Shown: piece after piece, positions 41,512 to 51,133 of the stretch
Position numbering within the stretch: the first letter of the stretch is position 1
Layout: each line of letters starts with the position of its first letter
Assembly: GCF_001426945.1 (NCBI RefSeq)
Contig: NZ_LMFS01000003.1
Span: forward strand, 613,115-677,114
Length of the DNA: 64,000 nucleotides
From: Pseudolabrys sp. Root1462
GTDB lineage: Bacteria > Pseudomonadota > Alphaproteobacteria > Rhizobiales > Xanthobacteraceae
Reading direction: 5' to 3'
Made by a program: the position numbers and the translations under genes
The notes under the pieces: generated by a model
Told to the model about the DNA's origin: nothing
What the model saw: the letters and a program-made list of their open reading frames with translations, nothing else
Database searches by the model: none

Positions 41512-43181
41512 TCGCCATCCCGTAACGCCCGGCGCAGGATCTTGCCGACATTGGTCTTCGGCAGTTCTTTCCGGAACTCGACGTATTTCGGCACCTTATA
41601 CGCCGCGAGCTTGCCACGGAGGAAGGCCTGAACGTCGTGTTCGGAGAGATCGGGTGATTTCTTGACTGCGAACAGCTTCACTGCTTCGCCGGAATTTTCG
41701 TCCGGCACGCCCACCGCGGCGCATTCTGCGATGGCGCCTTGCAGCATCGCTTGATCCTCGACCTCGTTCGGAAACACCTTGAAGCCCGATACCGAGATCA
41801 TGTCCTTCTTGCGGTCGACGATCTTGACGCGGCCGTGTTCGTCCATCAGGCCGATGTCGCCGGTGCGGAAGAAGCCGTCCTTGGTCATCACCAGCGCAGT
41901 TTCGTCCGGCCGCCGCCAATAGCCCGGCATGACCTGTGGCCCGCGGGCGCATATTTCACCGGCTTCGCCGAGCGGCAGCTCGTGACCGGCGTCGTCGCGG
42001 ATCGATATCTCGGTCGACGGCACCGGGAAGCCGATGGTGCCGGTGAAGCCGGTGATGTCGCCCCGGTTGCAGGTCAGCACCGGCGAGGTCTCCGAAAGAC
42101 CATAGCCCTCGATGATAGGCCGGCCGGTCGCCCGCACCCATTGTTCTGCGACCTGTTGCTGCACGGCCATGCCGCCGCCGATCGAGCACTTCAGCAAGCT
42201 CCAGTCGATCGACTTGAATTCGGGATGATGCAGCAGCGCGTTGAACAAGGTGTTCACCGCCGGGAAGGAATTGACTTTGGTTTTCTTCAGTTCCTTGATC
42301 AGACCGGGGATGTCGCGCGGGTTTGGGACGAGCAGACAAACGCCGCCCTTGCGCACGCCGAACAGGAAGCACGCCGTCAGCGCGAAGATGTGATAGAGCG
42401 GCAGCGCCGTCAGGATTACGAGGTTGTCGATTGGCGGCGGCAGCGCCACCATCGGCTGATACCAGGCGTCGACCTGCAGCATGTTGGCGACGAGATTGCG
42501 ATGCAACAGGATCGCGCCTTTGGCGACGCCCGTCGTTCCGCCGGTATATTGCAGGAAGGCAATATCGTCAGGGCCGATCTCGGGTTTGGTAAAGCGGCCG
42601 GCGCGGCCGCGCGCCAGCGCGTCGTTGAAGCTGACCGACCGGGGCAATGAGTAGCGCGGCACCAGTTTCTTGACGTGCCGTACCACCATATTGACGATCG
42701 CGCCTTTGAGCGTGCCGAGCATGTCGCCCATGCTGGCGACTACGACGTGCTTGATCTGCGTGCCAGGGATCGCTTCTTCGACGACCTTGGCGAAGTTCTC
42801 CAGGACGATGATCACCTCGGCGCCAGAATCGATGAGCTGAAATTGCAGTTCGCGCGGCTTGTAGAGCGGATTGACGTTCACCACCGTCATGCCGGCGCGC
42901 AGCGCGCCGGTCACGGTGACCGGGCATTGCAACACGTTCGGCATCATCACCGCGATGCGGGTGCCGCGGGCCAGCCCGAGGCCTTGAAGATAGGCGGCGA
43001 AGGCGCGCGAGGTATCCTCGAACGCGCGGTAGGTCAGTTCCTTGTCCATGCAGACAAAGGCGGTCTGGTCGCCGAAAGCCTTGAAGCTTTCCTCGAACAT
43101 GGCGACGAGCGACGAATATTGGCTGGGATCGATGTCGGCAGGCACGCCCGGCGGGTAGTTGCGCAGCCAGATCCTCTCCAT
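41508..43181 (-). CDS. fadD: Long-chain fatty acid-CoA ligase (FadD-like)
   Basis: A 557-residue adenylate-forming enzyme. Motifs are LQYTGGTTGVAKGAILLHRN, EGYGLSETSPVLTCNRG, GFFRTGDIGLMDEHGRVKIVDRKKDMISVSG and a C-terminal GKILRRALRD with the catalytic lysine. The N-terminus (IWLRNYPPGVPADIDPSQY) is the pattern of bacterial FadD. It activates long-chain fatty acids for beta-oxidation. It leads a coupled run with DUF924. It differs from the shorter ligase at 36959. Confidence 0.92.
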   Translation of the reverse strand: MERIWLRNYPPGVPADIDPSQYSSLVAMFEESFKAFGDQTAFVCMDKELTYRAFEDTSRAFAAYLQGLGLARGTRIAVMMPNVLQCPVTVTGALRAGMTVVNVNPLYKPRELQFQLIDSGAEVIIVLENFAKVVEEAIPGTQIKHVVVASMGDMLGTLKGAIVNMVVRHVKKLVPRYSLPRSVSFNDALARGRAGRFTKPEIGPDDIAFLQYTGGTTGVAKGAILLHRNLVANMLQVDAWYQPMVALPPPIDNLVILTALPLYHIFALTACFLFGVRKGGVCLLVPNPRDIPGLIKELKKTKVNSFPAVNTLFNALLHHPEFKSIDWSLLKCSIGGGMAVQQQVAEQWVRATGRPIIEGYGLSETSPVLTCNRGDITGFTGTIGFPVPSTEISIRDDAGHELPLGEAGEICARGPQVMPGYWRRPDETALVMTKDGFFRTGDIGLMDEHGRVKIVDRKKDMISVSGFKVFPNEVEDQAMLQGAIAECAAVGVPDENSGEAVKLFAVKKSPDLSEHDVQAFLRGKLAAYKVPKYVEFRKELPKTNVGKILRRALRDGE

Positions 43182-43294
43182 GACGTTCCCCTGAAGTGCC
43201 CCCTTATATGGGACACCTTGGCGCCAGCATCAATCGAGTCGAACAAGCGTGCAAGTGGTGGATCGGCGCCCGGCGAAAACGCCGCGGGTATCGG

Positions 43295-44479
43295 CTAGCG
43301 GCCGCCGAACGGCACCAACGGATTGTCGGTCAAGGCCATCCGGTCCGGCCGGTCGGTCTTGGCAACACCGAGGAAGGCGTCGAACAGGTCGCTTACAGTG
43401 CGCTGCGGCAAATCCTTGGTGATGAACACCAGCCGCGTCGTGTGGTCGTCATCCGGCCAGTGGGGGAGGCGGGCGGGCGGGTGAAGTACGTGTTGCACAC
43501 CATGCACCACCAGCGGCGTATCGGGGTGTTCGGCGACGTTCACGATGCCCTTGAGCCGCAGAATCTGCGCGCCATAGGTCGACAGCAGGAGTTCCAGGAA
43601 CATATCGAGCGTGCCGCCGGCGATCGGCCGGTCGGCGCGCAGCACGAAGGAGCCAATGTGCTCATCGTGGCGGCTGACGTCGTGGTGGTGATGTTGGTGA
43701 CCATGGCCATGATGGGCATGATCGTGGTGGGCATGATCGTCGTGGCCATGGTCGTGGCCATGACCGGCCTCATAGGCCTCGGCGGCCAGCCATTTGCCCA
43801 CATCTGGGATCTTGCGCGATGGATCGTACAGGCCGCAATTCAGGAGCTTGTCGGGGGTGGCTTCGCCCTGTGCGGCATCGAGGATCGCGGCGGCCGGGTT
43901 CAGCGACTTCAGCCGCCCGATCAGTCGCTGCGTGTCCGCCGGCGCGGCGATGTCGGTCTTGCTCAGCACGATACGGTCGGCGACCGCGGCCTGCTTCACG
44001 GCTTCGACATGCTCGTCGAGCGTCTTGTCGCCGTTGACGGCATCGACCACGGTGATGACGCCGTCGAGCCGGAAGCGCTTGACCAGATAGGGATGCACCA
44101 TCGCGGTATGCAGCACCGGCGCCGGATCGGCGAGCCCGGTCGTCTCCAGAAGCACACGCGAGAACTTGACGCGGCCATTGTCGAGGTCGCGCAGCAGCTT
44201 TTCCAGCGCATCGACGAGATCGCCGCGCATGGTGCAGCACAGGCAGCCGGACTGCAGCAGCACCGTGTTGTCGTCGATGTAATCGACCAGCAGGTGATCG
44301 AGGCCGACCTCACCGAATTCGTTGATGATGACCGCCGTGTTGGCGAGCGCTTCGTCTTTCAGGAGACGATTGAGCAGCGTCGTCTTGCCGGCGCCGAGAA
44401 AGCCGGTCAGCAGCGACAGCGGAATCGGCTCGGGCGGGCCGCGCCGGGAGGCGCCGGGGCTGGTCGGTTCGCCGCTCAT
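43295..44479 (-). CDS. CobW/COG0523-family GTPase with His-rich metal-binding region
   Basis: A 394-residue G3E GTPase. Walker A is TGFLGAGKTTLLNRLL (about 24-39), the metal-binding CxCC motif is SGCLCCTM (about 78-85), and SKTD is the base-recognition motif. A segment of about 36 residues (about 236-270) is dominated by His with Gly, Asp and Ala, a likely zinc or cobalt buffer. COG0523 proteins are metal chaperones or insertases. The start overlaps the D,D-carboxypeptidase stop by ATGA, an unusual link between metal handling and cell-wall enzyme. No cobalamin genes are nearby, so the CobW name refers to the family. Confidence 0.9.
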   Translation of the reverse strand: MSGEPTSPGASRRGPPEPIPLSLLTGFLGAGKTTLLNRLLKDEALANTAVIINEFGEVGLDHLLVDYIDDNTVLLQSGCLCCTMRGDLVDALEKLLRDLDNGRVKFSRVLLETTGLADPAPVLHTAMVHPYLVKRFRLDGVITVVDAVNGDKTLDEHVEAVKQAAVADRIVLSKTDIAAPADTQRLIGRLKSLNPAAAILDAAQGEATPDKLLNCGLYDPSRKIPDVGKWLAAEAYEAGHGHDHGHDDHAHHDHAHHGHGHQHHHHDVSRHDEHIGSFVLRADRPIAGGTLDMFLELLLSTYGAQILRLKGIVNVAEHPDTPLVVHGVQHVLHPPARLPHWPDDDHTTRLVFITKDLPQRTVSDLFDAFLGVAKTDRPDRMALTDNPLVPFGGR

Positions 44480-45738
44480 TGCGTCGCCGACGAAACCTTC
44501 GGCTTGGTCTGCTTCTTCGCGGTCGTCTTGGGCTTGGGCGATGTCGCGGCGGCGGGCGCCGTTTCGCCGGCCGGTTTGGCGGCGACCTTCTTTTTCTTCT
44601 TGGCGTGCGGCGCGGCGGCGACGACCGGATCGGGATGGTTGGCCGGACCGGTGAAGACCGTCACCGGTGGCACGGTTTCAACCGGGGGGCCGAGCACGAA
44701 CTTGCCGGCGCCCGGCTTCAGGCTCGACAGCATGAATGCGGGACCGCCGCCAGGCGCGGTCGAGGTCGCCGCTTCGGACGTCACTTCTTCTTCCTGGTTG
44801 TCTTCCGATGGCGGCTTGCGGCGATGGCCGCCGCACATTTCATCGCGCAGGTTTGGTGGCGGGGCATCGATCGGCGCCAGCTTGTCCACGGTGCCGAGTG
44901 AGGGCGTCAGCCAGTTCAGACCGCTGTTGTCGAACCCGCTCTCGAGAAGCTGCGCGGCCTTCTGCGCCCGGGTCGCACCCGAATAAGAACCGAGGACAAT
45001 AGCGATCAGGCGCCGGCCATTGCGGGTGGCGGATGCGACCACGTTATAGCCGGACGCACAAATGAAGCCGGTCTTCATGCCATCGGCGCCCGGATAACGG
45101 TCGAGCAGGCTGTTGTAGTTGCGCATGATCCGATTGCCGTAACGGATGGCGTGAACATGCAGATAGGCGTCGTCCTGCGGGAATTCGTTGATCAGCGCCC
45201 GCGCAAGAATGGCGAGGTCGCGGGCTGACGAAACATGGTTCTCTGCCGGCAGGCCATTCGGGTTGACGAAGTTCGATTGCGTCATGCCGAGCCGCCGCGC
45301 ATTGGCGTTCATCATGTCGGCGAAGCCTTCGATCGAGCCGCCGAGGTTTTCCGCGATGGTGACGGCGATGTCGTTCGCCGACTTCACCATCAGCATCTTG
45401 ATGGCATTATCGACCGTGACCTGAGTGCCGACTTTGAAGCCCATCTTGGTCGGCTGCTGCGCCGCGGCGTTCTTGGTCACCGTCATGACGGTGTCGAAGG
45501 TGATCTTCTTGTCCTGGATCAGACGCAGCGTGGTGTAGAGCGTCATCAGCTTGGTGACCGAAGCCGGGTACCACGGGTAGGTGGCATTCTCGGCATGCAG
45601 CACCTTGCCGGTGGCGGCGTCGATCAGAAGCTGGGCTTCGGCATGGGCGCGGCCCGCCGACGTCAGACCGAGAAGGGCCCCGGCAAAGATGCCGAGCAGG
45701 GCTAGCGATAAGCGGCGGGGGCGGCTGGGATGGGGCAA
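44476..45738 (-). CDS. D-alanyl-D-alanine carboxypeptidase (penicillin-binding protein, peptidase S11)
   Basis: About 420 residues; the start is uncertain. TTG at 45738 gives a clean signal peptide (LPHPSRPRRLSLALLGIFA... ending AHAEA) and follows GGAACG, while TTG at 45771 is the furthest possible start. No ATG is available. The active-site motifs are PASVTKLM, KSANDIA and DGMKTGFICASG, all in order. The C-terminal 120 residues are Pro/Lys/Ala-rich and end in a lysine-rich tail. It trims the pentapeptide of peptidoglycan in the periplasm. Confidence 0.9.
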   Translation of the reverse strand: MPHPSRPRRLSLALLGIFAGALLGLTSAGRAHAEAQLLIDAATGKVLHAENATYPWYPASVTKLMTLYTTLRLIQDKKITFDTVMTVTKNAAAQQPTKMGFKVGTQVTVDNAIKMLMVKSANDIAVTIAENLGGSIEGFADMMNANARRLGMTQSNFVNPNGLPAENHVSSARDLAILARALINEFPQDDAYLHVHAIRYGNRIMRNYNSLLDRYPGADGMKTGFICASGYNVVASATRNGRRLIAIVLGSYSGATRAQKAAQLLESGFDNSGLNWLTPSLGTVDKLAPIDAPPPNLRDEMCGGHRRKPPSEDNQEEEVTSEAATSTAPGGGPAFMLSSLKPGAGKFVLGPPVETVPPVTVFTGPANHPDPVVAAAPHAKKKKKVAAKPAGETAPAAATSPKPKTTAKKQTKPKVSSATQ

Positions 45739-45952
45739 TGTTGCGTTCCGGTCGGGCGATCGATGGCACAAAACCAGGGCGGGAACCCGGAATCATCAGT
45801 CGGGTTCCGCGAACCGCGGTTCTACGCTATCTAAGCTTGCGGCGCGACGCAAAGCCGGCCGCCAATGCATATGTGATTATGGTCAATCGACGTTCGGACA
45901 AAATCGCCGGTTAATGCGACCAAAGTTCGGCAAGGGATACCGGGAGTAGGCA

Positions 45953-47119
45953 ATGACTGCGGCAATAGTCGGCTGGGCCCATAGCCCGTTTGGCAAGCTC
46001 TCCGGGGAAACCGTTGAGAGCCTGATCGTCAAGGTGGCCACCGAGGCGCTGGCCGATGCCGGCATCGAGGCCAAGGATGTCGACGAGATCGTGCTTGGGC
46101 ATTTCAATGCCGGCTTCTCGGCTCAGGACTTTACGGCTTCGCTGGTACTGCAAGCCTCGCCGGACCTGCGCTTCAAGCGCGCGCTACGCGTCGAGAACGC
46201 CTGCGCCACCGGTTCCGCTGCGGTGCACCAGGGCATCAAGGCAATCGACGCCAAAGCGGCGCGCATTGTCCTGGCGGTCGGTGTCGAGCAGATGACGACG
46301 ACGCCCGGACCCGAAATCGGCAAGAATTTGCTGAAAGCGTCCTATGTGCGCGACGAAGCGGAGATCGAAGGTGGCTTTGCCGGCGTGTTCGGTCAGATCG
46401 CCGGGCTGTATTTCCAGAAATACGGCAACCAGTCCGATGCCTTGGCCATGATCGCGGCCAAGAATCACAAGAACGGCGTGGGTAATCCTTACGCGCAGAT
46501 GCGCAAGGATCTCGGCTACGACTTCTGCCGCAACGAAAGCGAGAAGAATCCCTTCGTCGCCGGTCCGCTCAAGCGCACGGACTGTTCGTTGGTTTCCGAC
46601 GGCGCAGCCGCAGTGGTGCTGGCCGACGTCGAAACGGCGTTGCGCATGAAGAAGGCGGTCGCGTTTCGCGCTGCCGAACATGTGCAGGATTTCCTGCCGA
46701 TGGCGAAGCGCGACATTCTCAAATTCGAGGGCTGCGCGCTCGGCTGGCAGCGCGCCCTGACGAAAGCCGGCCTGACGCTCGACGACCTCTCATTTGTCGA
46801 GACCCATGACTGCTTCACCATCGCCGAGCTCATCGAATACGAGGCCATGGGATTGACGCCGGAAGGCGAGGGCGCACGCGCCATCAAGGAAGGCTGGACC
46901 CAGAAAGACGGCAAGCTGCCGGTCAATCCGTCCGGCGGGCTCAAGGCCAAGGGCCACCCCATCGGCGCGACCGGTGTTTCGATGCACGCCCTGACGGCCA
47001 TGCAACTGACCGGAACCGCCGGTGACCTTCAGGTCCAGAATGCCCGCCTCGGCGGGATCTTCAATATGGGCGGCACCGCCGTCGCCAACTACGTCAGTAT
47101 TCTCGAACGGCTCCGGTAA
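45953..47119 (+). CDS. Thiolase family protein (SCP-x type acetyl-CoA acetyltransferase)
   Basis: A 388-residue thiolase. The nucleophile Cys84 is in VENACATGSAAVHQG; VETHDCFTIAELI replaces the NEAF box, as in SCP-x thiolases; the second Cys position is replaced, and NPSGGLKAKGHPIGATGVSMH is the last motif. SCP-x type enzymes work on branched or steroid-like acyl-CoAs or make condensations. It is followed 216 bases later by a LysR gene. The real substrate is unknown. Confidence 0.88.
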   Translation: MTAAIVGWAHSPFGKLSGETVESLIVKVATEALADAGIEAKDVDEIVLGHFNAGFSAQDFTASLVLQASPDLRFKRALRVENACATGSAAVHQGIKAIDAKAARIVLAVGVEQMTTTPGPEIGKNLLKASYVRDEAEIEGGFAGVFGQIAGLYFQKYGNQSDALAMIAAKNHKNGVGNPYAQMRKDLGYDFCRNESEKNPFVAGPLKRTDCSLVSDGAAAVVLADVETALRMKKAVAFRAAEHVQDFLPMAKRDILKFEGCALGWQRALTKAGLTLDDLSFVETHDCFTIAELIEYEAMGLTPEGEGARAIKEGWTQKDGKLPVNPSGGLKAKGHPIGATGVSMHALTAMQLTGTAGDLQVQNARLGGIFNMGGTAVANYVSILERLR

Positions 47120-47335
47120 TTGGAGCCCGGTACTGAAACGAATCGGCGGCCGGCCCTTGTTCCAACTAAGAGATGAGATGCGCCGCTACCCGTGCGTGTA
47201 GTAGCGTCAATGCAACTCGATTCGCTTGCACAACCTGCCGCGAGTGCGAAATTGATTGCATCGATATTCGTGTTAATATTTTGTTATATGAACTACAGGT
47301 TGTAAAGCCGGGGTCGCTTGGGGGGTACGGGCGCC

Positions 47336-48238
47336 ATGACGAACATTCCGACGGACTTGTTGCGTACGCTTGTGGCGGTCGTCGATCACCGCAGCTTCAC
47401 CAAGGCGGCGATGTCGCTCGGCGTGACGCAGCCGGCGGTCAGCGCCCAGATCAAACGTCTGCAATATCTTCTCGGCGAGGATATCTTCGATCGCTCGGTG
47501 CAAGGCGTGAGCCTGACCTCGCATGGCGAGGTCGTGGTCAGTTATGCGCGCCGGCTTTTGTCGATCAACGACCAGATCGTCCGCCTTGGCGGCGACAGCG
47601 TCAGGCCGGATCTGGTGGTCCGGATCGGCACCTCGAGCGATTTCGTGGCGATGGTGCTGCCGGATGTTCTCAAGCGTTTCCGCACCGCCAGTCCGGCTTT
47701 GCGCTTTAGCGTCAGCAGTGCCGACAGCGACTCGATGATGCGTCAGCTGCGCAGCGGCGAGCTCGATCTCTTCATCGGTCTGACGCCGGTCGAGCCGAAA
47801 GATGCCCGCGACGGCTGGACGGCGCCTCTGGTCTGGGTTCGCGGTCCGCAATTCCGCCTCGGTCACGGCGAGCGCGTGCCGCTGATTTCCCACGGCGAGC
47901 CCGGCGTCCATCACAGGGTTGCCGTTTCCGCGTTGCGCGCCGCCGGTCTCGATTGGGAAGAGGTTTTTACCGCGCCGGTCGTCACCAGTCTGACCGGGGC
48001 CGTTGCCGCCGGCCTCGGTGTCATGCCGATCACGCGCCGCCGCGCCATCGAGGCGGGTCTGATCATCGCCGACGATCTGCCGTTGCCGCCGCTGCCCGAA
48101 GTCTACGCCGGGGTCTTCGTGCGCGAAGGCGGGCCGCGCGAGGTTTACGAGGCACTCGCCGACGACATTTCCGCCACCGTGCGGCGGCTGATCAAGGTGC
48201 CGCCGGGCCGGCGGGGCCTCGACCTGCTCGCCAGTTAG
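47336..48238 (+). CDS. LysR family transcriptional regulator
   Basis: A 300-residue regulator from ATG 47336 (MTNIPTDLLRTL); a TTG at 47318 in frame is possible. The HTH is SFTKAAMSLGVTQPAVSAQIKRLQYLLGEDIFDR. The effector domain has the usual VRIGTSSDFVAMVLPDVLKRF and AVAAGLGVMPITRR. It is on the same strand as the thiolase gene and converges on the ABC importer operon. It is a candidate regulator of either. No operator was found; the 216 bases before it include AT-rich text around 47270-47290. Confidence 0.9.
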   Translation: MTNIPTDLLRTLVAVVDHRSFTKAAMSLGVTQPAVSAQIKRLQYLLGEDIFDRSVQGVSLTSHGEVVVSYARRLLSINDQIVRLGGDSVRPDLVVRIGTSSDFVAMVLPDVLKRFRTASPALRFSVSSADSDSMMRQLRSGELDLFIGLTPVEPKDARDGWTAPLVWVRGPQFRLGHGERVPLISHGEPGVHHRVAVSALRAAGLDWEEVFTAPVVTSLTGAVAAGLGVMPITRRRAIEAGLIIADDLPLPPLPEVYAGVFVREGGPREVYEALADDISATVRRLIKVPPGRRGLDLLAS

Positions 48239-48266
48239 GACGCCGCGCCGCGCGGGGCCCGGGATT

Positions 48267-49046
48267 TCAGCCTTGGCCGAAGCCCGAACGCTGCGCCCAG
48301 CCCGTCATGCGTTTTTCCAGCATCGCCATCACCGCGTACATGGCGATGCCCTCGACTGCCAGCGCGACCAGCCCGGCGAAAATCAGCGGCACCTGGAATT
48401 GCGCCTGTGCCTGCAGCATCAGATTGCCGATGCCGTAATTCGACGCCACGCTTTCGGAAATCACCGAGCCGACGAAGGCCAGCGTGATCGCCACTTTCAG
48501 CGAGCCGAAAAAATAGGGCAGCGTGCGCGGGATTCCCACTTTACGCATGATGTCGAGCTTGGAGGCGCCCAGGGCCTTCAGCACGTCCTCGAGTTCGGGC
48601 TCGATGGTGGCGAGCCCCGTCGCGACATTGACGACGATCGGGAAGAACGAAATCAGAAACGCGGTCAGCACCGCGGGAATGAAACCGATGCCGAACCAAA
48701 GCACCAGGATCGGCACCAGCGCGACCTTGGGGATGGCGTTGAAGCCGATCATCAGCGGATACAAACCGGCATAGATGGCGCGTGACCAGCCGACGACGAG
48801 GCCGAGCAGCAGGCCGAAGCCGACCGCAAGCGCGAAGCCGATCAAGGTGGTTTCCAGCGTGATCCACGAGTTGCGCGCGATCGGCCCGGCGAATTCGACG
48901 AAGGCCTGCGCGATCAGGCTCGGCGGCGGCAGGAAGAAGGTCGGTATTTTGAAGATCCGCACCACCGCTTCCCAGAATACGAACAGGCCGATGGTGAACA
49001 GCCAGGGCGAAGCCTTGATGAGAAGATTGGTTCGGGTGAGCGTCAT
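48267..49046 (-). CDS. ABC transporter permease (SsuC/TauC/ThiX family)
   Basis: A 259-residue inner-membrane protein from ATG 49046, which overlaps the ATPase stop by ATGA. Six membrane helices are expected. The coupling loop is EDVLKALGASKLDIMRKVGIPRTLPYFFGSLK. The permease belongs to the BPD_transp_1 nitrate/sulfonate/taurine group. It forms the channel for the binding protein at 49893-50969. Confidence 0.91.
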   Translation of the reverse strand: MTLTRTNLLIKASPWLFTIGLFVFWEAVVRIFKIPTFFLPPPSLIAQAFVEFAGPIARNSWITLETTLIGFALAVGFGLLLGLVVGWSRAIYAGLYPLMIGFNAIPKVALVPILVLWFGIGFIPAVLTAFLISFFPIVVNVATGLATIEPELEDVLKALGASKLDIMRKVGIPRTLPYFFGSLKVAITLAFVGSVISESVASNYGIGNLMLQAQAQFQVPLIFAGLVALAVEGIAMYAVMAMLEKRMTGWAQRSGFGQG

Positions 49047-49837
49047 TGCCGCGCCTTGACGATATGAGCGCGCAATTCGTGGACGATGTCCTGGAATTCC
49101 TTGGTGAACGTCACCTCGAGATCGCGCGGTCGCGACAGTTCGACCCTGCGCTCGACGATGACGCGGCCAGGCCGCGACGACATCACGAAGATGCGGTCGG
49201 CCAGGAACACCGCCTCGCGCAGGTCGTGCGTCACCAGGACGACAGTGATTTTGCGCGACGCATGCAGGTCGCGGATCACGCACCACAGTTCTTCGCGCGT
49301 GAAGGCATCGAGCGCGCCGAACGGCTCATCGAGCATCAGGAGCTTCGGCTCGTGGATCAGCGCCCGGCACAGCGACGCGCGCTGCTGCATGCCGCCGGAC
49401 AGCTCCCAGGGAAATTTGCCGCCCTGATCGCGCAGACCGACCGACCCGAGCAGGTTGTTGGCGCGCGCCGCGAACTCGCCTTTGCGGCGGCGCATTTCCC
49501 GGCGGTACGGCTCGACGATCTCCAGTGGCAACAGCAGATTGTCGAGCGTCGTGCGCCATGGCAGCAGAGTCGGCGCCTGAAAAGCCATGCCGGCGATCTT
49601 GACCGGGTGGCTGACGCGCTCGCCGGCGACGGTCACCGTGCCGGTTTGCGGGAACTGGAGACCGGTGGCGAGCTTCATCAGGGTGGACTTGCCGCAGCCG
49701 GACGGGCCGACCACGGCGGCGAACTCGCCCTCGGCGACATCGAGCGACAGCCCCTCGACCGCCAGCGCGGAGCCCGCGCCGGCATAAGCATGGCTGACGT
49801 TTTCCAGGGAAACGAAAGCGGACATTTGATCTACCAT
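49043..49837 (-). CDS. ABC transporter ATP-binding protein (SsuB/TauB-like)
   Basis: About 264 residues from ATG 49837 (MVDQMSAF); ATG 49825 is also possible, and 49888 is the furthest. Walker A is GPSGCGKSTLMK, the signature is LSGGMQQRASL, Walker B is LLMLDEPFGALD and the switch is THDLREAVF. This is the pattern of the nitrate/sulfonate/taurine group. It starts 56 bases after the binding-protein stop and overlaps the permease. Confidence 0.92.
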   Translation of the reverse strand: MVDQMSAFVSLENVSHAYAGAGSALAVEGLSLDVAEGEFAAVVGPSGCGKSTLMKLATGLQFPQTGTVTVAGERVSHPVKIAGMAFQAPTLLPWRTTLDNLLLPLEIVEPYRREMRRRKGEFAARANNLLGSVGLRDQGGKFPWELSGGMQQRASLCRALIHEPKLLMLDEPFGALDAFTREELWCVIRDLHASRKITVVLVTHDLREAVFLADRIFVMSSRPGRVIVERRVELSRPRDLEVTFTKEFQDIVHELRAHIVKARQ

Positions 49838-49892
49838 GTGCGCTGATTCCGATATCCGGCTGACCGGTTTCGGGATCATGCGCAACACGCCG

Positions 49893-50969
49893 TCAGAATT
49901 TGCGATCGGCGGCGGGCGGCAGATACGATGCGTCGAAGATGTCCTCCATCTTCGGCTTGTCGCTCTTCCACTTGTAGGTCAGGCCGATCTGTTCGATCGC
50001 CTTGGCGAAGCGCGTTGCATCGACGCCGCCATAGCCGTCCTTCTTGGTCTCGGCCGTCACGATATTGTCGTTCAGCGCCATCGTGAGACGTTCGAGCTCG
50101 GTCGGCTTCTTGGCGATGTCGTTGCGCTTGAGCACCGAGTCGACCGCCGTGGCCGGCGAAGTGATCGTGTCCTTCAGGCCCTTGAGGTAGGCCCGGATGA
50201 AGCCCTTCACCGCATCCGGATGCTCGGCGGCGAATTTCGGATTCACGATGATGGCGTTGCCGTACAGGTTGACGCCGTAATCGGCCATCAGCAGCACGGT
50301 GATGTCGTCAACCGCGACACCCTTTTCCTTGAGGTTGATGAAGGACGAGAACGAGAAGCCGGTAATGGCGTCGACCTGACCGGCGGCCAGCATCGGCTCG
50401 CGCACCGGGAAACCGACATTCTCGATCGTCACCTTGGAGGCGTCGATGCCGTTGGCCTCGACGAAGATCGGCCACTGCGCGTAGGCGCCGTCCGGCGCGG
50501 GCGCCCCAAGTTTCTTGCCTTCCAGATCTTTTGGCTTCACGACGCCGCGGCTCTTGCGGCCGATGATGGCGAAGGGCGGCTTGTTGTAGACCATGAACAC
50601 CGCCTTGATCGGCGTGTTCGGGTTGGCGTCGCGGAACTTGATCAGCGAATTGATGTCGCCGAAGCCCATGTCATAGGTGCCGGAGGCGACGCGGGTGATC
50701 GGCTCGAGCGAGCCGGACGCGCTGTCGATAGTGACATTCAACTTTTCGGCTTTGTAGTAGCCCTTGTCGAGCGGCACCAGGAACGGCGCCGACGGCCCCT
50801 CAAACTTGAAGTCGAGACTGAACTTGATGCTGGTTTCCTGCGCGCGGGCGGTACCGGCTCCGGCCGCCACGACAGCGGCGACGGCCAGGGCGGCAGCCGA
50901 ATTCCTCAGCATTTTAAACATCACCGGTTTCCCGGACCGTGCCAGCCGGGCGGCATCGATAGCGCGCAT
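49893..50969 (-). CDS. ABC transporter substrate-binding protein (NMT1/THI5/SsuA-like)
   Basis: A 358-residue periplasmic binding protein. The start at 50969 (MRAIDAARLARSGK) has a good AGAAGGA ribosome site; ATG 50921 (MFKMLRN) would give a shorter signal peptide. Signal cleavage is near AGTARAQ. The mature protein opens ETSIKFSLDFKFEGPSAPFLVPLDKGYYKAEKLNV, typical of NMT1-type binding proteins, which bind pyrimidines, sulfonates, nitrate or aromatic compounds. It is the first gene of a three-gene importer. The substrate is not known. Confidence 0.89.
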   Translation of the reverse strand: MRAIDAARLARSGKPVMFKMLRNSAAALAVAAVVAAGAGTARAQETSIKFSLDFKFEGPSAPFLVPLDKGYYKAEKLNVTIDSASGSLEPITRVASGTYDMGFGDINSLIKFRDANPNTPIKAVFMVYNKPPFAIIGRKSRGVVKPKDLEGKKLGAPAPDGAYAQWPIFVEANGIDASKVTIENVGFPVREPMLAAGQVDAITGFSFSSFINLKEKGVAVDDITVLLMADYGVNLYGNAIIVNPKFAAEHPDAVKGFIRAYLKGLKDTITSPATAVDSVLKRNDIAKKPTELERLTMALNDNIVTAETKKDGYGGVDATRFAKAIEQIGLTYKWKSDKPKMEDIFDASYLPPAADRKF

Positions 50970-51133
50970 GGAAGAAATCCTTCTTGGTCGCGGCCGTTGC
51001 GCACCCGGCGATGCGGTATCGGCCCGAATTTGTTGCCGTCGGATAGAAAAGAACAAGCCGTTGCAAAGAGCAAGGCAAAGCCCGCGGGATTTTTGGCCTG
51101 CGACGAAATTGTCGCCCGCCTTTGCTGCCGCTG

